Source: Faecalibacter macacae (GTDB lineage: Bacteria > Bacteroidota > Bacteroidia > Flavobacteriales > Weeksellaceae). Taken from it: a DNA stretch of 64,000 nucleotides. The stretch is from assembly GCF_003687725.1 (NCBI RefSeq), contig NZ_RDOJ01000002.1:187249-251248 (forward strand), given 5' to 3'. Below the pieces are notes generated by a model, which saw only the letters and a program-made list of their open reading frames with translations, ran no database searches and had not been told where the DNA came from. Within the stretch, counting starts at the first letter, position 1, and every line of letters begins with the position of its first letter. Below are positions 1 through 9,062 of this stretch, one piece after another. Position numbers and translations under genes: made by a program.

Positions 1-29
1 AATTAATATTTATCTAGAATTATTCAATA

Positions 30-1334
30 TTACATAGGTTCTTCACCATTAAATGTAACTATGAACGCATTTCTAAATCCTTTTTTCTGTACTGCTTCTA
101 AAGTTTTTTGAGCCGCATCTAAAGTTTTATCTATTCCAAAATAATAATTGAACATCCCTCCATTCTTAACTCTCAATACATTAGACAATCCGTTAAATCT
201 TTCATCACGCTCTTTATATTTCTTGTTTGAAGACATAAATAAAACGCGATAATTTTTCTGACCTTCTAGTTTTTTATTTAAATCAAACTCGACAATTTCT
301 GCCTTATTGAATCCTTTACGTTTAACTGAATTCAATAAATCATCAGCACGAGACTGTAAATTTGTATTTCCGTAGTAATAAATATATTTATTCCCGTCTT
401 GTACAATTTCTACATCTGTTAATCCTTTTAACTGCGGTGCTGTAACTGTATATTTTAAAGTTGTTTCTAAAAATTTAATTTTTAAGGCTTTTCCTTCTAA
501 TGGTTTTTCAACTGGTTTAGCTTTTGGTTTTTCATCTTCTTCGATAATTCCTGAACGACGATCAAATTCTTTCTTATACTCTTTAAAAGCTTTATATAAA
601 GATTCCGTTGAAGCTTGTTTCCCTTCGTTTGATGCTAAATACGTTCCTTCATCATGATTAGAAATAAAACCTAACTCTACTAAAACTGATGGAGAAGCAT
701 TCCCTCGTAATACGTGAAAATTTGCTTGTTTTACTCCTCGACTATGACGTCCTTGTTCTTTTGTAAACTTTGTTTCTACCAAATCAGCAAAACGAATCGA
801 TTGCTCTTTGTAAGCTGCATTCATAATTTCGAATGCAATTACTGCTTCAGGATCTTTTGGATTAAATTTCTCGTATCGAGCCTGATCTTTTTCTAAGAAA
901 ATAACCGAGTTCTCAGCTCTGGAAACTTCATCCGTTTCACTCATTCTATTTAATCCCATCACGAAAGTTTCTGTTCCGTAAGCAGAAGTGTTTTTAGCAG
1001 AATTACAGTGAACTGAAATAAATAAATTAGCTTTATTATCATTCGAAATTCGAGTTCTTTCATACAATTCTAAGAAAACATCGGTTTTTCTAGTATATAC
1101 TACTTTAACATCTGGATGATTTTTTTCTATTAATGATCCAAATCTTAAAACAACATCTAATGCGATATTTTTCTCTAAATCAGCCACTCCTCTAGCCCCA
1201 GCATCCTTTCCTCCATGGCCGGCATCTAACACAACAACAAAATTGGTCTTTTTTTGTGCAAATGAAACTGAAGAAAAAAGCAACATCATAGCAAAAAATA
1301 GATACTTTTGTATGTTAATCATTTTTAATCTCAT
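30..1334 (-). CDS. N-acetylmuramoyl-L-alanine amidase (Amidase_3 family) with SPOR-like C-terminus
   Basis: Predicted periplasmic peptidoglycan amidase that cuts the MurNAc-L-Ala bond, as AmiA/B/C do in cell separation. An N-terminal signal peptide ends near SVSFAQ. The catalytic domain (about residues 30-260) shows the zinc-site motifs LDAGHGG and SVHCNS and the late VELGF glutamate. After a linker, residues about 310-434 hold two similar stretches (GNKYIYYYG... and GGMFNYYFG...) ending in KKGF, which look like paired SPOR-type repeats. The start could also be the ATG at 1322. It is divergent from lptD with a very short gap, so two envelope genes share one control region. Family call is firm; the exact role in division is inferred. 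Confidence 0.92.
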   Translation of the reverse strand: MRLKMINIQKYLFFAMMLLFSSVSFAQKKTNFVVVLDAGHGGKDAGARGVADLEKNIALDVVLRFGSLIEKNHPDVKVVYTRKTDVFLELYERTRISNDNKANLFISVHCNSAKNTSAYGTETFVMGLNRMSETDEVSRAENSVIFLEKDQARYEKFNPKDPEAVIAFEIMNAAYKEQSIRFADLVETKFTKEQGRHSRGVKQANFHVLRGNASPSVLVELGFISNHDEGTYLASNEGKQASTESLYKAFKEYKKEFDRRSGIIEEDEKPKAKPVEKPLEGKALKIKFLETTLKYTVTAPQLKGLTDVEIVQDGNKYIYYYGNTNLQSRADDLLNSVKRKGFNKAEIVEFDLNKKLEGQKNYRVLFMSSNKKYKERDERFNGLSNVLRVKNGGMFNYYFGIDKTLDAAQKTLEAVQKKGFRNAFIVTFNGEEPM

Positions 1335-1356
1335 ACTGTAGGATTGTTTTTTTGAT

Positions 1357-1364
1357 TAATTTTG
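1357..1364 (+). promoter_or_regulatory. -7 element TAATTTTG upstream of lptD
   Basis: The eight bases match the Bacteroidota -7 consensus TAnnTTTG. I see no clear -33 TTG at the right distance. It overlaps the first possible TTG start of the lptD frame, which argues for a start further downstream. Confidence 0.4.
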
Positions 1365-1394
1365 ACGCAATTTATAAAAAATAAGTTTTTCAAT

Positions 1395-4022
1395 TTGTTT
1401 ACAAACGCATTTAAATCCATATTATTTTTAAGTCCGGCCATGGTTTGTACTATAACTTTTGGTCAGATAACTGAAAATAATACAAATAAAGATAACTCTA
1501 AAATAATTACAGATAGTATAAAATTAGATACTGTTATTAATGTAAAGAAAGAACAATTAGAGTTTATCGTGGATAGGGAGTCTGAAGACGAAAGACATGA
1601 TCTTAAAAAACGTACATCATATTTTTTACGCAATGCTCGCGTAACATATGGTGATATGTCTATATACGCTGATTACATTGAATTGAATTGGAACACTGGT
1701 GATGTGTATGCCGAAGGAAAAAGAGATTCTATCGGTCAGATAATTGAACCTACAAAATTTGTTCAAGGTCAACAAGAATTTACGCAAGATGCATTTAAAG
1801 TTAACTTTAAAACTAAAGTTGGAATTGCATACAATGTGCGTATGACTGAAGGTGAAGGTGTAATTACAGCTGATAAAGTAAAACGTGTAAACGACTCTAT
1901 TATGTATATGAATAGAGCCGAGTATACAACAGATAGTTACTTTAAAGATGGTAAAACGTCAGATAGAGATTATTTCATTCGTACATCTCCAGGGAAACTT
2001 ATAAATAATGGCGAAAATAAAACATTAATTGCAGGTCCTACGCAAATGTTTATTTACGACATTCCTACTCCGTTAGTTGCACCATTTGCATACATACCAT
2101 TAGGTAGTAAAAGATCGGCAGGTATATTAATGCCTAAACCTGGTGAAAGATCTGATTTAGGATTTTTTATTGAAGGAATTGGATTTTACGTTCCTATTGG
2201 GGAATATTGGGATATCAAATTAACTGGTGATATCTATACTAAAGGAAGTTGGGGATTGAGAACTGAAAGTATGTATAAAAAGAATTATAGATACAATGGT
2301 GGTTTTTCTGCAAGTTTCGAAAAAAGAATTACTGGTATTAAAGGCTTAACATCTGGAAATAATACTTTTAACAAAAATGATTTATTCCACGTTTCTTGGA
2401 GACATCAACAAGATCCAAAGTCAAATCCTTACACTAACTTTAATGCTAATGTAAATTTCTCTAGTTCTAAATTTTATCAAAACTCGATTAACACACAGTT
2501 TATTCAAAATAATCAAGTTTATACCAACAATATAAATTCGTCTATTACTTTAAATAAAAAATTTAAAGATTCACCATTCTCTGCTACTTTAAGTATGAAT
2601 CATTCGCAGCAGATGAATCAAAACCAAAATGTAAATACTGAAAATCTAAATAATAACATCACATTAACTGCACCAAGTTTAAATGTTAATATGTCACGAA
2701 TTTATCCTTTTGCTCCAAAAGCGGGTGCTAAGAAAGGATTAATTCAGAATTTAGGTATTGATTACACCTTAAGAGGTGCAAACGAAATTAGAACAAACGA
2801 TAAAGATATTTTCACAAAAACAATGTGGGAAGAACAATCTCGTATTGGAACAAACCAAAGGATGAATTTAACATCTGGTGTTACTTTATTTAACTATTTC
2901 CCTTTTAGTTTTTCATCTACTTACAACGAAGTTTGGAGTGATCGTAAAATCCAAAGAATTTACAATCCTTTAAACCAAAGAACTTCTGATAATGTTATTA
3001 AAGGATTTAACGCTTATCGTACGTTTAATGTTTCAGCTAATATTTCTACTAATGTTTACGGAACATTCTTAAACTCGAACAAAGAAGCCAAAATTCAAGG
3101 AATCCGTCACGTATTAAGCCCTATGGTTGGTTATTCCTTCAATCCTAATTTCCAAGATCCATCTTGGGGGTATTACCAATCGTATGAAGGTGCTAATATG
3201 GAGGAGATTTGGTACAATCAATACGAACAAGCATTATACGGAATTTCAGTCCCTCAGTTATCTAATAGTTTAACATTTAGTTTACTAAATAATTTAGAAA
3301 TGAAAGTTAAAGACGAGAACGACCCTAAAGGTGTGAAGAAAGTTAAAATCTTCGAATCTTTAAACTTCTCGACAGCATATAATTTCTCAGCTACAAGTTT
3401 TAGACTTGCACCAATTACAATGTCTGGTAACACAAGTTTCTTAGACAGAAAAGTAAATGTTCAATTCTCTGGTCAATTTAATCCATACAAATTAATATTC
3501 GAACCTGGAAAAGACACAGGAAAATATATTGATGAATTAGCATTACCTCGTTTAACAAATTTCCAAGTTGGAACAGGATATACATTTGACAATTCAACTT
3601 TTGGTGGAAAAAAATTCGACGAGAAAAATTACTCAAAACGAGGAAGTATTCGTGACGAAAACTTTTACTACGACGATAAAAATTATGCTCATTTTGCTAT
3701 TCCATGGAGTGTTAGCGCTAACTTAGCCTACTCTTACAATAAAGGATCTAATAGAAATGGGAAAAGCACTGGGACAGTTAATTTAAATGGAAAAATTAAA
3801 CCTACACCATACTGGGATATCTCAGCAATGACAACTTACGATTTCATCGAAAATGAATTCACGATGTTAAATCTTAACTTCGAAAGAGATTTACGAAGCT
3901 TTAAGATGTCTTTCAACTGGGTCCCGATGGGTAGATATAAATACTATGGTTTTATGATTCAAATAAAATCATCTATCTTAAGTGACTTAAAATACAACGA
4001 TAGATCACGATCTAGATTTTAA
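1395..4022 (+). CDS. lptD: LPS-assembly outer membrane protein LptD
   Basis: Outer-membrane barrel that inserts lipopolysaccharide into the outer leaflet, the terminal part of the Lpt pathway. After a signal peptide, an OstA/LptA-like periplasmic domain (about residues 40-200, with NARVTYGDMSIYADYIELNW) is followed by the long beta-barrel rich in aromatic/polar alternation, ending SRSRF. At about 875 aa the size fits Bacteroidota LptD. The frame is open from a TTG at 1362, but that codon lies inside a TAATTTTG -7 box, so I prefer the TTG at 1395; an ATG at 1440 would destroy the signal peptide. First gene of an apparent operon with ridA, a membrane protein and pdxA. Function is confident, start is not. 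Confidence 0.88.
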   Translation: MFTNAFKSILFLSPAMVCTITFGQITENNTNKDNSKIITDSIKLDTVINVKKEQLEFIVDRESEDERHDLKKRTSYFLRNARVTYGDMSIYADYIELNWNTGDVYAEGKRDSIGQIIEPTKFVQGQQEFTQDAFKVNFKTKVGIAYNVRMTEGEGVITADKVKRVNDSIMYMNRAEYTTDSYFKDGKTSDRDYFIRTSPGKLINNGENKTLIAGPTQMFIYDIPTPLVAPFAYIPLGSKRSAGILMPKPGERSDLGFFIEGIGFYVPIGEYWDIKLTGDIYTKGSWGLRTESMYKKNYRYNGGFSASFEKRITGIKGLTSGNNTFNKNDLFHVSWRHQQDPKSNPYTNFNANVNFSSSKFYQNSINTQFIQNNQVYTNNINSSITLNKKFKDSPFSATLSMNHSQQMNQNQNVNTENLNNNITLTAPSLNVNMSRIYPFAPKAGAKKGLIQNLGIDYTLRGANEIRTNDKDIFTKTMWEEQSRIGTNQRMNLTSGVTLFNYFPFSFSSTYNEVWSDRKIQRIYNPLNQRTSDNVIKGFNAYRTFNVSANISTNVYGTFLNSNKEAKIQGIRHVLSPMVGYSFNPNFQDPSWGYYQSYEGANMEEIWYNQYEQALYGISVPQLSNSLTFSLLNNLEMKVKDENDPKGVKKVKIFESLNFSTAYNFSATSFRLAPITMSGNTSFLDRKVNVQFSGQFNPYKLIFEPGKDTGKYIDELALPRLTNFQVGTGYTFDNSTFGGKKFDEKNYSKRGSIRDENFYYDDKNYAHFAIPWSVSANLAYSYNKGSNRNGKSTGTVNLNGKIKPTPYWDISAMTTYDFIENEFTMLNLNFERDLRSFKMSFNWVPMGRYKYYGFMIQIKSSILSDLKYNDRSRSRF

Positions 4023-4036
4023 AAATATAACGCATT

Positions 4037-4420
4037 ATGAAAAAAGAAATTATTTATACTTCTAAAGCTCCAGAAGCTATCGGACCATATTCACAAGGTG
4101 TTAAATACAATGGATTTGTTTACACTTCGGGGCAAATTCCATTTAACGTAGAAGCTGGCGCATTGGTTACTACAGGAATTAAAGATGAAGTACACCAAGT
4201 AATGAAAAATGTAAAATCTATTTTAGAAGCTGCAGGTACATCTGTAGACCAAATTGTAAAAACAACAATTTTCTTAAAAGATTTAAACGATTTTAATGAT
4301 GTAAACGAAGTTTACGCTTCTTACTTTACAGATACAAATTATCCAGCGCGTGAGTGTGTAGAAGTTGCACGTTTGCCACGCGATGTTAATGTTGAAATTT
4401 CTGTTATTGCTATTGCATAA
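4037..4420 (+). CDS. ridA: RidA family protein (reactive intermediate deaminase)
   Basis: Small cytosolic Rid/YjgF/UK114 protein of 127 aa, the usual family length. It hydrolyses reactive enamine/imine intermediates produced by PLP-dependent dehydratases. Family landmarks are visible: APEAIGPYSQ near the N-terminus, YTSGQIP, and the substrate-binding arginine in PARECVEVARLP near residue 105. It starts 14 nt after the lptD stop and is followed by a membrane-protein gene, so it is probably co-transcribed. The presence of pdxA two genes on (PLP biosynthesis) is a suggestive metabolic link, but this is only context. Confidence 0.93.
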   Translation: MKKEIIYTSKAPEAIGPYSQGVKYNGFVYTSGQIPFNVEAGALVTTGIKDEVHQVMKNVKSILEAAGTSVDQIVKTTIFLKDLNDFNDVNEVYASYFTDTNYPARECVEVARLPRDVNVEISVIAIA

Positions 4421-4441
4421 CAGAAACCCCAAACAAAAAAT

Positions 4442-4921
4442 ATGTTAAAAGACAAGACTGTTTTAAGAAATGTAATCGGTGTAGTTTTAGGACTACTGGT
4501 TGTATATCTTATTGTTAATGCCGGCATTACTGTAAATGCTTATAAATTAGGTTGGGAAGACGAAGCTGTTTTTCCTGAATGGAGACATATCATCAAATAC
4601 TTCTCTAAAGGAGCTGGAAAAGCTTATGAAGTTAATTTCTTTGGTATGATGTTATTATCATCTGGAATAGCTGCATTAGGCGGAGGCATCGTAACCGCTT
4701 TAATTGTAAAAAGAGCTAAACAAGCATATTCTATGCTAATTGGATTCATTTTATTATTAGTAGCTTTTGGAGATGTAATTTTCACTCCATACCACCCAAC
4801 TTGGTACGAGATTGCAATTTGTCCAGTATTATTCTTATTTTCATGGATTGGAGGTTTAATAATTGATATTATTTACAAACAATTCTTTAGAAAAAAGAAA
4901 CCAACAGCACAATCATTCTAA
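4442..4921 (+). CDS. hypothetical four-helix membrane protein
   Basis: A 159-residue protein that I cannot assign to a named family. Four hydrophobic segments are visible: residues about 10-30, 68-90, 97-115 and 125-148, followed by a basic tail (FRKKK). The loop between helices 1 and 2 contains charged and aromatic residues (EDEAVFPEWRHIIKYFSKG). It sits between ridA and pdxA with short gaps of 21 and 9 nt, so it should be part of the lptD-pdxA transcript. No catalytic motif is evident, and no function is proposed. Confidence 0.75.
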   Translation: MLKDKTVLRNVIGVVLGLLVVYLIVNAGITVNAYKLGWEDEAVFPEWRHIIKYFSKGAGKAYEVNFFGMMLLSSGIAALGGGIVTALIVKRAKQAYSMLIGFILLLVAFGDVIFTPYHPTWYEIAICPVLFLFSWIGGLIIDIIYKQFFRKKKPTAQSF

Positions 4922-4930
4922 TTTTAAATT

Positions 4931-6004
4931 ATGTCTGAAAAAGATAGAAAAATCCGTGTAGCTATATCTATTGGTGATTACAACGGAATTGGTATAGAAA
5001 TAATTTTAAAAACATTAAAAGAAAAAGAAATTACAGAATTATTCACACCTGTAATTTTTGCTTCAACAAAATTATTATCGCACCAAAAAGATAAATTAAA
5101 CTTAGATCGTATTAACTTTCAAGGAATCCAAGATGCAAGTCAAATTGTAGATGGAAAAATTAACGTAGTTAACCTTTGGAAAGACACAATCGAAGTACAA
5201 TTTGGTAAAGTAACTAAAACCGCAGGAGAACACGCTTTTCAATCATTAAAAGCTGCTGCACAATCTGTAACAGATGGTTTTACAGATGTATTAGTAACTG
5301 CACCAATAAACAAAGACAACATACAATCAGAAGAGTTCAAATTCCCTGGACATACAGAATATTTAGGTGAAGTTTGGGGCGGATTCCCATTGATGTTTAT
5401 GGTAGCTGAAAAAATTAAAGTTGGTTTAGTAACTCAACACGTGCCTGTTTCTAAAATAGCTCAAGGAATTACTAAAAAATCTGTTTACAGTAAAATTCAG
5501 CAAATTCATAAAAGTTTAGTTGAGGATTATACAGTTCAAAAACCAAAAATTGCAGTATTAGGTTTAAACCCTCACGCTGGCGATAATGGATTATTAGGAA
5601 CTGAAGAGCAAGATATTATTATTCCAGCGATAGAACGTTGTAAAAAGGAAGATAAGCTAGTTTATGGACCATACTCTGCTGACAGCTTCTTTACTTCTGA
5701 TAATTTAGAAGTTTTTGATGCTGTTTTAGCTATGTACCACGATCAAGGCTTAATCCCTTTCAAAACAATTGCCTTTGATGAAGGTGTAAACTACACAGCT
5801 GGTTTAAAATATGTAAGAACATCTCCAGACCATGGCGTTGCATATAACATCGCTGGTAAAGGAATTGCAAATGAAGAATCATTTAAAGAAGCAGTATATT
5901 TAGCATTAGATTTATTTAAAAATCGTTTAGATTACGCTGAATTAACTAAAAACGTTCTTCAACACATTCCTTTAAAATTAGAAAAAGGAGATAATAAAGA
6001 ATAA
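4931..6004 (+). CDS. pdxA: 4-hydroxythreonine-4-phosphate dehydrogenase PdxA
   Basis: Cytosolic enzyme of the DXP-dependent pyridoxal phosphate pathway. It oxidises 4-phosphohydroxy-L-threonine with NAD, and the product decarboxylates and condenses with deoxyxylulose phosphate via PdxJ. The 357-aa length is normal. Diagnostic motifs are GDYNGIGIEI at the N-terminus, TAPINKDNI, the metal-binding FPGHTEYL and MYHDQGLIPFK, and TSPDHGVAYNIAGKG near the C-terminus. It is the last gene of the apparent lptD operon; the next gene has its own -7 box. Confidence 0.95.
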   Translation: MSEKDRKIRVAISIGDYNGIGIEIILKTLKEKEITELFTPVIFASTKLLSHQKDKLNLDRINFQGIQDASQIVDGKINVVNLWKDTIEVQFGKVTKTAGEHAFQSLKAAAQSVTDGFTDVLVTAPINKDNIQSEEFKFPGHTEYLGEVWGGFPLMFMVAEKIKVGLVTQHVPVSKIAQGITKKSVYSKIQQIHKSLVEDYTVQKPKIAVLGLNPHAGDNGLLGTEEQDIIIPAIERCKKEDKLVYGPYSADSFFTSDNLEVFDAVLAMYHDQGLIPFKTIAFDEGVNYTAGLKYVRTSPDHGVAYNIAGKGIANEESFKEAVYLALDLFKNRLDYAELTKNVLQHIPLKLEKGDNKE

Positions 6005-6052
6005 AAAAATAAAATAACTAAGCAAACGATATTTATTTTAAATAAAATATGT

Positions 6053-6060
6053 TATCTTTG
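6053..6060 (+). promoter_or_regulatory. -7 promoter element TATCTTTG for yceD-rpmF
   Basis: Exact match to TAnnTTTG followed by CA, as seen in other promoters of this window. It ends 16 nt before the yceD start, leaving a very short leader. No clean -33 TTG is visible. Confidence 0.6.
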
Positions 6061-6076
6061 CAAACCTTTTCGTGGT

Positions 6077-6646
6077 ATGGACAAAATGAAAAATTACACC
6101 ATTGTATTCTCTAGTTTACCTTTTGGGCCAACAGATTTTACATACGAAATATCACAATCGTTCTTTGATTTGTTTGAAATTGAGACAGATTTTGAAAACC
6201 CTGTAATCAATGTTGATTTAAATTTCGAAAAAAAATCAACAATGTTAGAGCTGTTTTTCAGTATAAATGGAAAAATAACTGTACCATGTGATATAACAGG
6301 TGAAAATTTTGATCAAAAAATTTCGAATGAAGCTAAATTAATTGTTAAATTTGGCGACGAATTTGATGACACAGATAGTGAAATTTGGATTATCCCTCGA
6401 GATGAATACGAATTAAACATAATGCAAATCTTATATGAATTGATTATGTTATCATTCCCTGTAAAAAGAGTACATCCTGATGTTTTAGAAGGTAATATCG
6501 ATCCTGAAATCTCTAATTTATTAGACGAATATAGTATATACGATATCAGCCAACTAGAAGATAATGATGAAAACAACGATGACGATGACGACAATGATGA
6601 CAATATCGACCCACGTTGGGCAAAATTGAAAGATTTAAAACCGTAG
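6077..6646 (+). CDS. YceD family (DUF177) protein, 23S rRNA accumulation protein
   Basis: DUF177/YceD protein, a family typically encoded directly before rpmF and linked to 23S rRNA accumulation and ribosome assembly. At 189 aa it is of usual size. The domain core includes CDITGENF in the middle, although the usual CxxC-type spacing is reduced to a single cysteine. The C-terminus carries a striking Asp/Asn-rich stretch (residues about 165-180) before a conserved-looking DPRWAKLKDL tail. It has its own -7 box and is followed 46 nt later by rpmF. Family call rests on both sequence and gene order. Confidence 0.88.
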   Translation: MDKMKNYTIVFSSLPFGPTDFTYEISQSFFDLFEIETDFENPVINVDLNFEKKSTMLELFFSINGKITVPCDITGENFDQKISNEAKLIVKFGDEFDDTDSEIWIIPRDEYELNIMQILYELIMLSFPVKRVHPDVLEGNIDPEISNLLDEYSIYDISQLEDNDENNDDDDDNDDNIDPRWAKLKDLKP

Positions 6647-6692
6647 GGTTTTTAGTAATAATATATAAAGAAATAAAAAAAAGTAGTTAGAT

Positions 6693-6890
6693 ATGGCACA
6701 TCCTAAGAGAAGACAGTCGTCAACAAGAAGAGATAAACGTAGAACACACTACAAAATCGAAGCTCCACAATTAGCTATCGATTCTACAACAGGTGAAGCT
6801 CACTTATACCACAGAGCACACTGGTCTGACGGAAAATTATACTACAAAGGTAAAGTAGTATTAGAAAAAGTACAAGAAGTTACTGAATAA
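6693..6890 (+). CDS. rpmF: 50S ribosomal protein L32
   Basis: Small basic ribosomal protein of 65 aa. The MAHPKRRQS start and KRRTHYK region are diagnostic of L32. No zinc-binding cysteine pairs are present, so this is the cysteine-free (C-minus) form. It follows yceD and ends at a strong terminator, so yceD-rpmF forms a two-gene unit. Confidence 0.97.
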   Translation: MAHPKRRQSSTRRDKRRTHYKIEAPQLAIDSTTGEAHLYHRAHWSDGKLYYKGKVVLEKVQEVTE

Positions 6891-6911
6891 TAGAGTCTTA
6901 GAAAGATTTTC

Positions 6912-6950
6912 AAGCTGTTTCTTAATAAAGAAGCAGCTTTTTTATTTTTA
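6912..6950 (+). terminator. Rho-independent terminator after rpmF
   Basis: A 12-bp stem (AAGCTG TTT CTT pairing with AAG AAG CAGCTT, with one G-U) closes a four-base AATA loop and is followed by a long T-rich tract. It separates rpmF from accB. Confidence 0.85.
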
Positions 6951-6955
6951 TTTAA

Positions 6956-6963
6956 TACCTTTG
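6956..6963 (+). promoter_or_regulatory. -7 promoter element TACCTTTG for accB-accC
   Basis: Matches TAnnTTTG right after the rpmF terminator, about 55 nt upstream of the accB ATG. No -33 match is seen because the terminator T-tract occupies that position. Confidence 0.45.
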
Positions 6964-7018
6964 GTTAACATTTTATTAAAAATAACGTAAAATACGAATT
7001 TAAAAACCGCATTATATT

Positions 7019-7501
7019 ATGGATATTAAAGACATTCAAAATTTAATCAGATTTGTGTCTAAAGCTGAAGTTGCTGAAGTTAGCATTAAACAAGAAGACA
7101 TTGAAATCAAAATTAAAACTTTACACGGAATTTCTAACCAACCAGTAGCTCAAACTTACTACGTACCACAACCAGGTCAAGCTCCAGTTGCTCCTGCTGC
7201 AGCTCCTGCTCCAGTTGCTTCTACAGAAACATCTGCTACTGCTACTGAAGAGAACAGTAACTACATTACTGTAAAATCTCCAATGATTGGAACATTCTAC
7301 CGTGCATCAGGTCCAGGTAAAGATCCATTCATTAGTGTTGGTGATACTATCGCTCCAGGAAAAGTATTATGTATTGTGGAGGCTATGAAATTATTTAACG
7401 AAATTGAATCAGAAGTTTCTGGTAAAATCGTTAAAATTTTAATTGACGATGCTACTCCTGTAGAATACGATCAACCTTTATTCTTAGTAGACCCTTCTTA
7501 A
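7019..7501 (+). CDS. accB: acetyl-CoA carboxylase biotin carboxyl carrier protein
   Basis: BCCP subunit of acetyl-CoA carboxylase, which carries biotin between the carboxylase and carboxyltransferase sites in the first committed step of fatty-acid synthesis. The N-terminal domain (about 1-45) is followed by an Ala/Pro-rich flexible linker (about 50-80) and the biotinyl domain with EAMKLFNEIE; the lysine near residue 124 is the biotinylation site. The length of 160 aa is normal. It is paired with accC after a 16-nt gap. Confidence 0.97.
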   Translation: MDIKDIQNLIRFVSKAEVAEVSIKQEDIEIKIKTLHGISNQPVAQTYYVPQPGQAPVAPAAAPAPVASTETSATATEENSNYITVKSPMIGTFYRASGPGKDPFISVGDTIAPGKVLCIVEAMKLFNEIESEVSGKIVKILIDDATPVEYDQPLFLVDPS

Positions 7502-7517
7502 TCTATAACATTTAGCT

Positions 7518-8876
7518 ATGTTTAAAAAGATATTAATAGCAAATAGAGGAGAAATTGCAATGCGTGTTATTCGTACTGCAAAAGAAATGGGTATTAAAAC
7601 TGTTGCAGTTTACTCAAAAGCTGACGAAACTTCTTTACACGTTCGTTTTGCTGACGAAGCAGTATGTATCGGTCCTGCACAAAGTAAAGATTCTTACTTA
7701 AAAATGGCGAATATTATCGCTGCTGCTGAAATTACAGACGCAGATGCTATTCACCCAGGATACGGTTTCTTATCAGAAAACGCAACATTCTCTAAAATTT
7801 GTCAATCGCACGGAATTAAATTTATTGGAGCTTCTCCAGAGCACATCGACCGTATGGGAGATAAAGCTAATGCGAAAGCTACAATGAAAGAAGCCGGAGT
7901 TCCTGTTGTTCCAGGATCTGAAGGTTTATTAGATAGTTACGAACAAGCCTTAGAAATTGCAAAGGAAATTAAATTCCCTGTAATGTTAAAAGCTACTGCC
8001 GGTGGTGGAGGTAAAGGTATGCGTGCTGTTTGGAAAGAAGAAGAATTATTACACGCTTGGGAATCTGCTCGTCAAGAAGCTGCTGCAGCATTCGGAAACG
8101 ACGGAATGTACATGGAAAAATTAATCGAGGAACCTCGCCATGTTGAAATCCAAGTTGCTGGAGATAAATTTGGAAAAGCTTGCCACTTATCAGAGCGTGA
8201 TTGTTCTATCCAACGTCGTAATCAAAAATTAGTTGAAGAAACTCCTTCTCCAATTATGACTGATGAATTACGTGAGCGCATGGGAACAGCTGCTGTAAAA
8301 GCTGCTGAATACATCGGTTACGAAGGTGTTGGTACAATTGAATTCTTAGTTGATAAACATGGAGATTTCTACTTTATGGAAATGAATACTCGTATACAAG
8401 TAGAACACCCAATCACAGAGCAAGTAACAGGTTTCGATTTAGTTCGCGAACAAATTATGTTAGCTGCTGGTGAAGCAATCTCTGGTAAAAACTATTATCC
8501 ACAAATGCACTCAATCGAGTGTCGTATTAACGCAGAAGATCCTTATTCTGACTTCCGTCCATCTCCAGGTATGATTACATCAATCAATATCCCTGGTGGA
8601 AATGGAGTTCGTGTAGATACTCACGTTTACGCAGGATATGTAATTCCTCCTCACTACGATTCTATGATTGCTAAATTAATCACGACTGCACAAACTCGTG
8701 AAGAAGCAATTCAGAAAATGAAACGTGCTTTAGGTGAATTTTACATCGAAGGAATTAAAACTACAATTCCATTCCACTTACAGTTAATGGATGATCCAGA
8801 TTTTATTGCTGGAAACTACACAACTAAGTTTATGGAAGACTTCAATCTAGACCCTTCTTACGCAGAAATGGATTAA
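7518..8876 (+). CDS. accC: acetyl-CoA carboxylase biotin carboxylase subunit
   Basis: ATP-grasp enzyme that carboxylates the biotin of AccB using bicarbonate and ATP. The 452-aa length is typical. Visible motifs are [17 protein letters not shown] at the N-terminus, [10 protein letters not shown], the glycine-rich ATP loop [12 protein letters not shown], the [11 protein letters not shown] active-site block (about residue 293), and the biotin carboxylase C-terminal domain with ECRINAEDP. It ends the accBC unit before a textbook terminator. Confidence 0.98.
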   Translation: MFKKILIANRGEIAMRVIRTAKEMGIKTVAVYSKADETSLHVRFADEAVCIGPAQSKDSYLKMANIIAAAEITDADAIHPGYGFLSENATFSKICQSHGIKFIGASPEHIDRMGDKANAKATMKEAGVPVVPGSEGLLDSYEQALEIAKEIKFPVMLKATAGGGGKGMRAVWKEEELLHAWESARQEAAAAFGNDGMYMEKLIEEPRHVEIQVAGDKFGKACHLSERDCSIQRRNQKLVEETPSPIMTDELRERMGTAAVKAAEYIGYEGVGTIEFLVDKHGDFYFMEMNTRIQVEHPITEQVTGFDLVREQIMLAAGEAISGKNYYPQMHSIECRINAEDPYSDFRPSPGMITSINIPGGNGVRVDTHVYAGYVIPPHYDSMIAKLITTAQTREEAIQKMKRALGEFYIEGIKTTIPFHLQLMDDPDFIAGNYTTKFMEDFNLDPSYAEMD

Positions 8877-8898
8877 AATATAAATCCTTTAAATACAT

Positions 8899-8931
8899 AA
8901 AGTTCGATAACTTCGGTTATCGAACTTTTTT
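8899..8931 (+). terminator. Rho-independent terminator after accC with UUCG tetraloop
   Basis: A perfect 13-bp stem (AAAGTTCGATAAC with its complement) capped by a C(TTCG)G loop and followed by a T run. Confidence 0.93.
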
Positions 8932-9035
8932 ATTACCATTAAATCTATTTATAAATATACACTTTCAGATAAAATAATATTCCTAATTAATCTACTGAAT
9001 TTAATCGTAACACTTTACTATTCATATAAAATTTG

Positions 9036-9043
9036 TACATTTG
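9036..9043 (+). promoter_or_regulatory. -7 promoter element TACATTTG for tig-clpP
   Basis: Exact TAnnTTTG match followed by CG, 19 nt upstream of the tig ATG. It rules out the upstream in-frame TTG at 9033 as a start, because that codon lies in the promoter. Confidence 0.65.
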
Positions 9044-9062
9044 CGAACCAAATTTTAGGAAG

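Noticed and set aside
714-896. Small open frame antisense to the amidase gene
   Set aside because: It lies wholly inside a conserved coding region, has no promoter and encodes a low-complexity hydrophobic peptide.
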